From Nymphaea colorata (taxonomy: Eukaryota; Streptophyta; Magnoliopsida; Nymphaeales; Nymphaeaceae): 64,000 nucleotides of DNA. The position numbers and the translations under genes are program-made. Shown here in pieces: positions 49,425 through 64,000 of this stretch (positions are counted from its first letter, which is position 1; the number at the start of each line of letters is the position of its first letter). The stretch is taken from contig NC_045140.1 of NCBI RefSeq assembly GCF_008831285.2, positions 27,360,131 through 27,424,130 of the forward strand, given 5' to 3'. The notes beneath the pieces were generated by a model. The model saw only the letters and a list, made by a program, of their open reading frames with translations. It ran no database searches and had not been told where the DNA came from.

Positions 49425-52400
49425 AACGCCTCAACTTGTTCCTCTTCCTACTTCATGCTCTTCTGTGAATCACCTGTCCATACTCGTGGGTCGTCTTCTC
49501 ATTCCATTCATTCTTTTTGCCCCTTTTCTTGTTCCTTCTGCCTTTGTGTTTAAAGAGCTTTCTTCTTACTTATGTTACGTCTGTATAAATATCGAAGTTT
49601 TGTCCATGATCACTCTCGGTTTCTGCATGTTGAACTGGAAAATAAATAAAAGGGAAGGGAACAGTGTGTTTTTGCTGTCACACATTTGCTTTCTTTCGCC
49701 TCCATCAATTTCAACAGATCATGGTGACGACATCATCCCCGAAGCGACGCCATTGGAACTGCTCTTACAGTTCCCAAAAGCTTACTAGCCTAATTGCGGC
49801 CTGGTTGGCAGGCAAAAAAAAGAGTCACGAGCCTATGTCCAGCAGCTTGGACGGGTGAAATTGTTCTACGTGGCTAGCTAGGCCTAGAGCTCAATACCCA
49901 GCAAGCTGAGGCCTCATCTCTAATATTGACATGATATGGCTGGTAGACATCTATTATAATTTTGTTTCTGCTGAACAACAGTCCTTGCGAACAGAAGGAA
50001 AAAGGAAGTATTCGCCATTGGCGCCAAGGAATAAGGGCCTCAAATTTAAAAGAAGACTAATGTCAATATGCTTTTAGCTTCTATTTCTTCTACTAAACGC
50101 AGATAAGAGGCCTGGAATCTTTTTGGGTTGTCCACAAGGATTCTCTTCTAAAAACAAACTCAAGTTTTGAATGAAGAACAAGAAACTCATGTTTGATGAA
50201 TCAGACACAATAGGTGAAATGAAAATTAGCTTCCAGACGTCAGCGCGAGTATGTAAAATTCTTAAATTGGATTAGAATCTGACGCCGGCTCGATCATTCA
50301 TCATACTTTTTTCTCCTTTTCAAGTCCTTGAATATCCTTGGCAATTGATAAATTTTGTTTGAGCTCAATGGTGGCCGGTTAGGCCCAGATTCTTAATCGA
50401 GATATTTCAGGGAAAAAATAATGTTCAGACAAATTTGCTGTCTTCTGCACACCTATAAAGGGATCGTCGTCTGATCTCTATCCAAAGGGATGGATATTGG
50501 ACTCTCAAAATAGCTCCAGTAGGTTCCTGTTTGGCTTATTAGCAGCCTCGGTGGCGACTCGAGACCTGAAGGTCCAAACTCAGGTTTAATAATTGGATTT
50601 CGATATTTGATTTCCTGATGAACTGATTGAAGCCGACTACATTAATTAACCTCAATGAGTAGAAAAGTCATGATAGGTCCTAAGGTAAGGTTATGAATTC
50701 TGGATGCCAGTTACATCTAGCAAGAAGAATCAGATTCAATATTTCATTGTGTTCATCCGATCGAGAATGTTCGAAATTGCGCTAGACATTTGTAGACCCA
50801 CACTATGATTCTAGCACCCCAACCCCAAACTGGTCGGTCACTAGCTAGCTGTAGCAATGGCCACATCCAGCCGTAGTTGAACCCATTTAGGGCCATGACT
50901 AGTGGTAGTTGTATCTGAATTCTTGTTCAAGAATCAGTATGTCCAAAAGAACTCTACCCATCAGCTAAGTAGGTTGGAATAGAACATTCAAATATCAGGA
51001 GACTTAAATAGTTGAATAAAGGGTAAATTAAATAATGGAGAAACTTTTTATTTATTAGGAAAGGGACGTGAGTCTGGCGGTTCTTGCACTACCATACAAC
51101 TAGAAGATCTTGAGAAAATGGTAATGTGCACAGTGCAGGCTTCCGAGATGCTTGAAAAAACTCGGTGACTTTCCTTTGAAGAAATTAAAAGCCTGAATTT
51201 TCGGCAATTAGGTTGAGATGGAACTCATGGCCGTAATCGTTTTCTCCCAAGTAGATTTGCTTACGGGCCAAGCGACTTCGATCATGAATTCTTAATCTTC
51301 GTAGGAGCTCAAATTTTGTCTGCTTGTTACGAAAATTGGCCTTTAGCAGCTGGCTTCTTCTAATGATCAAAGGAAGGTAATAATGACTTCTGTGAAGGGC
51401 ATCTGCCAGCCTTTTATTTCCGTGGCAGAGCTCTTGCTGATAAACAAATTTCTTCAACGAGAAGGAGTTGAAACTGATTTGATCTGAGAAGGAAAACAAG
51501 CCTGCAGACAATGTTTTGCGACACACTCCTGAAATGTTGTAGCATTCTTTGGGCTCAAGTTTGCATGGATTTTTTTCTTCCATTCCTTCTGCAGAAGACA
51601 TCAGGATACTGAAAATGACATGTCCCAGTAGCTTCTCTTAATTCTTTGTGTTTTCTCTTCTTCTCTGTTGCCATCGTTCATATATCGCAAAGTGGTAGAA
51701 CAACTGAACTTTTTACAACCGTAGCATCCACAACCTCTGATCCTTTATCACTTCTCATAGACACAATCTAACTTAATTCTCGTTATAGGTATGAACCTTT
51801 TTTGATAAAGAATGAAATCAAAGGTGGAAAACCATAAACTGGGTTCCAAGCCTGTAACAAAGACGGTGCTTTTTCCTTGTAAATATAGTGTATATGTTCA
51901 TCGAAGGTTAGATGAATCGTAATCTTTCAAACTTCATGTTTCTATCAACATTAAAAGGCTGTGCCCACTTGTTGGTTTACCGAGGTTAAAGGAAATTGGT
52001 AAAATCGCAAGCAGAAAGCCCAAAGTATCATAAAGATGGGTTTCAATTTAATTTACTCCGGAGAAGTTATGCAACTTGCCAGTGAGATGCGATCCGGGTC
52101 GAATATGATCTGATTGAGTTTATTCTTAATTTTCTCATTTGGGTTTTTTCTTGAGGAATTTTTAAGATAGTTTGGACTCCCCCACTGTATAGTTTATAGG
52201 GAGTCCCCTTCGTCCCAAGTATTACTTCGAGCTACGTTCCTCCATTAATACGACAGAGCTTGACTGCTCTGCATTCCTGTTAGTTATTTGTTTTGCCGTG
52301 TTTGCAGGGTTCCGAAACAGCTAACTACATTGGAAGAGGGATCGACCTTGGACCAGAAACCAGATCAGTGCAGCCAAAATCAACAAACGCTGCCAAGTCT

Positions 52401-52786
52401 GCAACTTGGATCATTAACCTCTTGATTTGCGACTTTGTGACCCAGAGTTCCATGATGATTAATATATGCTATGAGGCACAAGTCTTGACAGTTGAATTAA
52501 GTTCCATCGAAGGAATAGCATAGAACATTTCCATTTTTGAGCAATTAAAAATTTAAAACTCTGCCATATGGTTTTCCTCCATTAAAATCTGAATTTGGGT
52601 TCCCAACTTCCAAGCTACATATCTGAGCGAAGAAATAATCCACCATTTTATTGATCGCTGAATAAATTTGATGCAAAAATGACAAAAGGGTTTCTTGTAA
52701 CATATGTATGAATCAAATGAAATGAATGAAAAAATGAATCAAAGGAATGGCAACGAAAATGAATCAGAGAGGAGACTCCAAGCGAC
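49425..52786. other. Convergent spacer between the two XTH genes
   Basis: Both XTH 3' ends point into this stretch. Apart from the 138-codon frame at 51185-51601 no coding signal was seen, and no transposon termini were identified. Confidence 0.5.
51185..51601 (-). CDS. Unrecognised open frame, 138 codons
   Basis: The longest uninterrupted frame between the XTH genes. It starts M-S-S-A-E-G-M-E-E-K-N-P-C and has a basic second half (L-L-R-R-L-R-I-H-D-R-S-R-L). Composition is protein-like, but no domain, signal peptide or membrane segment is evident and no family was recognised. It could be a small gene, an exon, or an old fragment. Confidence 0.3.
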   Translation of the reverse strand: MSSAEGMEEKNPCKLEPKECYNISGVCRKTLSAGLFSFSDQISFNSFSLKKFVYQQELCHGNKRLADALHRSHYYLPLIIRRSQLLKANFRNKQTKFELLRRLRIHDRSRLARKQIYLGENDYGHEFHLNLIAENSGF

Positions 52787-53979
52787 TCAGTTTGAACACT
52801 CGGGAGGAAGTCCCTGAGCGAAGCGGTTTACGTCGGCGCAGTAGTTGTAGATCATGTATTTCCTCTGCAGCAACCGCGTCATCTTCCTGGTCCAATCGTC
52901 CACGGTGGGGACTTGCTTTAGTCCCTGCCCGTTGCCGCCACCTGAGGAGGAGGTCGCGGAGACGGGTGCCGATGGCTGCTGACCGCAGAGGGGTGACTTT
53001 GAGGAAGAAGGGCAAGGAATGGCCCTGAAGTTGGAGTAGGAGGCAATGAAGGGGGCGTTTGCCCAGTTGGTTTTAACCCGCCCCCCCTGTGTCGCCCAGT
53101 CATCGGCATTCCATATGCTGGCATAAACTCTCATCGGTTGGCTCGTGGGGAAGGGAACGCCCACGGCCTGCTTATTAGTGAACACTCTGATAGGCCTCCT
53201 GTCCACGTAGAATCTGAAAAAAGAGAGGACAATACAGGTTTTGATCAATTGACTGTTGATTGAGATGTAGGTGGTAAGATGACCAGTTTGGTGGAAATGG
53301 AGGGGGAGGATATCTTGGTGCTGGGTATTATTATACTTACATGATGTGCTGTGGGTTCCAGAGGATGGAGTAGGTGTGATAAGCAGCAGTTGGGTCGAAC
53401 CAAAGGTAGAACTGCATCTCCTTCTTCCCATTTCCCTGTGCATAGACGTTGGTGTGCAGGACATATGGTTGCCCCGTCTCATTTCCGAGGAACTCCAGGT
53501 CTATCTCATCGTGTGCGTTGCCTTGCGAGGACATCTGCTCATTGTTGCTAAGAGTCAGTAAAAATTGACCGTGTGTCGTTGAGGAGTAAACGAAAGAGAA
53601 GATGGCAAGAGACTTACATAGAAGGTGGTAACCGTGCCTGCAGAGTCACCGGCGGGCAGCTTGATCTGCATGTCAACGCGAGCAAACAAGTATTCCTGCT
53701 TCGATTGGAAACCAGATGCTGCAGAAAATACACCAAACACGCGTTAGAGAGGGAGAAGATTGAGAATGGCATCAGAAAAGTGAGAGCAACGATGGGGAAC
53801 AATCTCCAAGTACCTGAGGATTGCTCGAGTCTAAGATCAACCACATTCCCTCCGTTTCTGATGGTGGGTTTGCCTCCAGTGATTTCAATGTTTTGCATCA
53901 TGGTCGCAGCTGTAGAGGAGACAGCGATGAAGGCCAAAAGGACGAGGGCGCAGAGCAGACAAGGCTGCGAGGACACCAT
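52787..53979 (-). CDS. XTH: Xyloglucan endotransglucosylase/hydrolase (GH16), copy 2
   Basis: Exons 53979-53814, 53718-53618, 53534-53341 and 53213-52787 (stop at the low end) give 295 residues. The first three exons have exactly the sizes of copy 1 (166, 101, 194 nt); the fourth is 15 nt longer because of a Ser/Gly-rich insertion before the C-terminal domain. The signal peptide is [13 protein letters not shown]. The catalytic [10 protein letters not shown] and the N-E-T sequon sit at the same residue numbers (Glu99, Asp101, Glu103, Asn107). Exon 3 differs from copy 1 at only 6 of 65 residues. The same I-T-G-G (Gly35) replaces I-T-W-G. The enzyme would be secreted to the cell wall. The pair arose by inverted duplication or by tandem duplication followed by inversion. 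Confidence 0.95.
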
Positions 53980-54121
53980 TGCTGCTAACTATACCAAGCA
54001 CCAATAAAATAAATGGAGAAGAGAAATAGAACAGAGATTGGAAAAAGGAGGAACTATAGAAGGAAAGGAACCAGACGCTGATCTGAGTTGTGCTGTGGGG
54101 AAAGGGGGAGGAGAAGGCTTG

Positions 54122-54130
54122 TTATTTATA
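54122..54130 (-). promoter_or_regulatory. TATA box of the minus-strand XTH
   Basis: On the minus strand this reads TATAAATAA, about 145 bases upstream of the start codon. Both XTH copies thus have a TATAAAT-type box. Confidence 0.65.
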
Positions 54131-55351
54131 GGGCCGTGGCACAGTGGCAGTGGCGGTGCCGGTGGTAGTGGAAGGGGAAAGGAAGGAGAGCTCTGCACAG
54201 TTGGCAAACACTGGAAACACACAACCCTGCTGCTCGTCTTTTCTCTCCATTGTCAGTACCATCATGGCTCCACTTTTAAATAATTATTTGCTAGACAGTT
54301 GACATCGCTCTCTTCCTCTTTCTCTTTTATGTGGACAATAGATTCGGATGTAGTGGCAAAGACGCGTCGAGTTGGCCCTGAGTTTCAACAAGTTTTTAAT
54401 GACTGCCATGCCGCGGCAGGTCTGAAGAAAACAAACATGCCAGCTGTCTCGCTTTTGCCAGCCGGCTCCTCCCATTATTTCTGTGCATTTGTCTAGCCAG
54501 GTGGAGAAGAAGTTGCTTCTTTCTTTCATTTTTTTTCTTCTCGATAAACCAAACGTAGGATGTGAAACCGTGAATTGTTTATTAATGGAGACGTTGTATG
54601 CATCCGAGTTTGCTGGTAATTCGAATAAGTTTCCTTTATCGTATACGTCTAAAACTTTAAAGAATCCAAAGTGGATCGGAAAATAGGGAATGTAATGTAA
54701 TTTGAATGGATTAGATCCATCAAAAATTGCTTATTCTATGCTTTCTCGAAGAGTCTCATGTGAGAGCTAACAAAGTAGCATATCTTGAAAATATGGGCAT
54801 GGATCATCACAAAACTACCCATGCAGAGAACATGATGCTCATTATTAAAGAAAAAAAATTGAGTTCTGGAGAGTTGTTTGTTTAAACTCGACGTCTTCTT
54901 GCGTCAAAATTTTGCAAGTTTTTGTATTACTAAAAGTTTTGCCGTCTCGAAGGTTTCTTGCACTCGAAAAATGGCCAAGAGGAAGAGTCATTGCTTAGAA
55001 GCCTTGGGGGACAGTCTCGCATCTAAACATCCCCGCGGGTTGCAGTTAACGATGAAACCTTGAAAGATTTGCATTAGAGGAGCACATTTTCCTCACAGTT
55101 GCAAATATAGGTCTCAAGTTATGTAATTTCTTAATTTCGCTAACAACGGTCAAATAAGCGTCTACCTTTTATCATTTTCTTTCCAACTCTGATTAAGGTA
55201 TGAATAATGGTAAAGAAATGACCATGTTATCCCTTTTTCAAATGGAAAATGAATAAAAATTTTTACTTGAGAGGACGCACGTTGAAAGCTGTATCAACCT
55301 GTCATCATTTAATTTGAAGCCTCTATGTAGTAGCTGGCAGAAGGTAAGACC

Positions 55352-55379
55352 CGTATCATATGAATCAGAATATGATACG
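55352..55379. repeat. Hairpin, 10-bp arms, 8-base loop
   Basis: CGTATCATAT and ATATGATACG flank an 8-base spacer. Its function is unknown, and it may be a transposon end or chance. Confidence 0.5.
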
Positions 55380-56348
55380 CTTACTTGGTATTATAAACAA
55401 AGTTAGGCCTTGAAAACCATTAGAGGCCCGAGTGGGCATCATATGAAGCTCAAAAAATTTGTCATTTGTAGGTCAGCAGATGATGAGCAAAACAACAGAA
55501 CGGAACCACTCGTGCATCCATCCTGCTAAAGCTTGTATCAATTACCATTGATAATGCTAGATGTTAAGAAATAATTACACGCTTAAAGAATCCAGAAATA
55601 ATTGACTCAAATTGCGTCAAATTTGTAATATAATATCCACAACCCTCCAGAGCATAGCCGAGGACCAGCCACTGAACAGTCTACGGCTTTCCTTATCAAC
55701 TGCTCCTAGTCTGAACATCCTAGCCAATTTGCAAACCTTGGTCCCGAGGGCCGCTAGAAGCAACAGACTGATAGACCCATAAAAGTAAAAAAAAAACGAC
55801 AAGGAGACGTGAACCATCCAAGCAAAAGCGTGTCGGCGCGCGGTGACCAAAGTTGAGCAAGGACCACGAATACGATCGTGTGCCAGCAAATACTAGCAAA
55901 GTACTTTTGACAGATGACTGTGAGTGTGTTCTGCATTCTCTGTACACCCTGAAAAGGTGACCATGGCCTTTTTTGTCTCCAAAAGCACACCCGTATTGCA
56001 ATTTGCAACTCGAAAAATCGAGCTTTGGCAAAACAGTTTGAACTTATCCACGCAATGCAATCAAGCTCCACAGTTTGAAAGTCTTCTCCGTGCTACATTT
56101 TGGTTTCATCCACAAGCTGATCAGCAGAGCGCCATGTTCTTCCAAGTCTTTCTATCTCAAAAAATTACGAATCTAGAAATTGTATTCACAGCATTTTGCG
56201 ATGAACCCACTTGCTTCTTTACACCATTTTCTAAAACTCTACTTCTGTTTCTCTACCTGTTTTCACCACCTGCGCGATCTGAAAGGACTTCAGGGAGACC
56301 AAGAAAAAGGAAAATTTTGCTCTATATAACAAGTGATCTATTAAAAAA

Positions 56349-62455
<6,107 letters not shown>

Positions 62456-63528
62456 CTGTGATAATGCAAAAGGACAATTAAGGGCCAAATAACAATAACA
62501 GTAACAGAATTCAGACACAGATACATGAAGGAAATTAAGCTTTTTATGGAACTGTATATCAAGGAGAATGTGAAAATTACAGAAGGTTGTTGCTTGTTTT
62601 CAGCAATTTTTCGTTGTTGTGTATTATATAAATACACTTTTACCAACCTTTTGAAGGACAGATTTTATGCACTCTGTGATTCGTCTAGAAATCAGCCAAT
62701 ATGTTCTGATCATAGGAAGGGTTACATCCTTGTCACATAAACTAAGTGAAGAGAATTCCAACTTGAACTAAGAAGCCTTATTAGGGAAGACAGCCTTGCT
62801 ACATGTCCTTCAAATCCTCCACAGTGTAATACTGCAGTAGGAAAAACTATGAGCGCAAGAATTCTCATGTGATCTCGTAGTCACCAATATTTTGAAACTA
62901 TCCAAATAATACTGGGGTCTGAAATTAAGGCATCAATATTATCAAAATAGTGCAATAAACGTATATCTCGATAATAATTCTGATATTTGTCAAAAATATT
63001 TGGAAAGAAAAATTGCATAATTTTACTGTACAGAATAATCTTCTTCATAGGACTTTGATTTCTCTTTGTGACTTTCCAATTTTTAGAACTTCCCAAAAGA
63101 ATTACTATTTCTCTAGCAAAAACCCACATTGTAAGAACACCTAATAAGAACAGAGCCTATTAAATTAGTCTTGAGTCTCTTGACCTCCTCTTTATGGCCA
63201 ATTTACATAGTACGTGGTATTATTTGGTCAATCTGAGCATGTATATGTTGTCAATGCTTAATAAGAAACATATATTAGAAAAAAAAAAGAGCTCTATAAA
63301 AAATTTCAAGTTTATTTTCTCAATTTAGTTTGTGTCAAGTTTTTAAGCATTTCAAGCCTTCATTTTCACCAGTTAGAAAACACACAAGGGGCAAAGGCAA
63401 CTAAGTTCGCACATTTCTTCAACTAATAGAACATGATAAACACATCCATCAATTGAAATCAGATAAACAAACATTTATTTGATTAAGATTTTCTGGAGCC
63501 TAATGTGGAATTAAGCAACACATATTTC

Positions 63529-63530
<2 letters not shown>
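62456..63530. other. AT-rich, no exon identified
   Basis: The next OSCA exon towards the start codon should lie on this side. No segment resembling the N-terminal OSCA helices or the conserved phrase before A-E-K-A-Y-K-K-L was found, so this is probably a long intron. Confidence 0.45.

Positions 63531-63597
<67 letters not shown>
63531..63597. repeat. (CA)n(TA)n(GA)n compound microsatellite
   Basis: Three dinucleotide runs follow each other directly, ending about 25 bases before the candidate LTR start. Confidence 0.95.
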
Positions 63598-63621
63598 GAG
63601 GGGAGAGAGAGAGGTGCACAT

Positions 63622-64000
63622 TGTTAAGATATGGTTTGGGTCAAGTCAGACCCGACCCATTTTCACCACACGCAGCACATGGGCAGTGGCAAACTTGTAA
63701 TATTTATTGTTCCTTTGTGTATTTTATTTGTAACAGCTAAGTGTAATTAGTTCAAGTAATAACAAGGGGCAGGTGCTTACTCCAAGGCCCTCGTTTTTCT
63801 CTCTCCTTTCTCGGGCAGACTTATTCTCTTCTCTTCCTCGTGTCTTCTTTGAGACTCCATGTGGTGATACCATATCAAGATCTTACACACATGCCAGGGC
63901 TGCCTATATCAGGTTAAATTTTCAAGTTTCTTCCTTCATATTAAATAAAAGTTTGAAATGCAAATGATGTTGAGCCATTTGAAATCCCAGTTTTCTTGCG
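63622..64000 (+). mobile_element. Possible LTR start of a copia element
   Basis: TGTTAAGATATGG at 63622 has the TG start typical of plant copia LTRs and shares TGTTAAG with the LTR start at 9281. It is followed by a TTTATTTG region and a CT-rich tract at about 63795-63850, as in an LTR's R/U5 part. No closing CA, primer-binding site or target duplication could be seen before the window ends. Confidence 0.3.

Larger units (their letters stand above)
53980..56348. other. Upstream of XTH copy 2 and downstream of the OSCA gene
   Basis: The promoter of XTH copy 2 occupies the left part. No further gene seen. A small perfect hairpin lies at 55352-55379. If the OSCA gene splices at 56412, a short last exon could hide in the right part (55600-56340); none could be identified with confidence. 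Confidence 0.45.

Noticed and set aside
52293-52523. 76-codon frame following TTTGCAG, like an exon after an acceptor
   Set aside because: No partner exon or recognisable protein, and it lies in the XTH convergent spacer.

Overview
The window is nuclear DNA from a flowering plant. The evidence is split genes with AT-rich GT..AG introns, plant-only families (R2R3-MYB, XTH, CRWN/NMCP, a plastid-type BCAT, an OSCA-type channel), long (TA)n microsatellites and LINE, copia and hAT debris. The species cannot be fixed from the sequence alone.

Layout. 1-4500: T-rich non-coding DNA with one small hAT-type MITE (3631-3786) that keeps a perfect 8-bp target duplication. 4520-6480: a broken 40S ribosomal protein S17 copy (start codon lost, +2 frameshift) followed in the same direction by a 5'-truncated LINE remnant. 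8019-8394 (-): a two-exon gene for a small secreted defensin-like peptide. 9275-9806 (-): a decayed copia gag with a polypurine tract and LTR start directly after it. 9807-19025: mostly non-coding. 19026-20569 (+): a complete subgroup-14 (MYB36/RAX-type) R2R3-MYB gene. 23722-31011 (-): a complete ten-exon branched-chain aminotransferase whose first intron holds a diverged direct duplication of 0.6-0.75 kb. 33495-40774 (+): a complete seven-exon CRWN4/NMCP2-type nuclear lamina gene of 1155 codons. 48154-49424 (+) and 52787-53979 (-): two convergent XTH paralogues with identical sizes for exons 1-3. 56349-62455 (-), running off the right edge: the C-terminal half of an OSCA/CSC1-like membrane channel with a one-base deletion in one exon. 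63622 onward: a possible copia LTR start.

The genes do not form a pathway. They are ordinary housekeeping and developmental plant genes: BCAT in branched-chain amino-acid metabolism, CRWN4 at the nuclear periphery, XTHs in cell-wall xyloglucan remodelling, OSCA in osmotic or mechanical calcium entry, MYB in transcription. The only local relation is the inverted XTH pair. I found no new multi-gene system. The observations most worth a second look are the OSCA frameshift, the shared XTH substitution, the defensin-like gene, the duplicated block inside BCAT intron 1 and the RPS17/LINE junction.

Exon borders were placed by hand, by keeping the reading frame across GT..AG junctions and by recalled family similarity. 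No alignment or transcript data were available.
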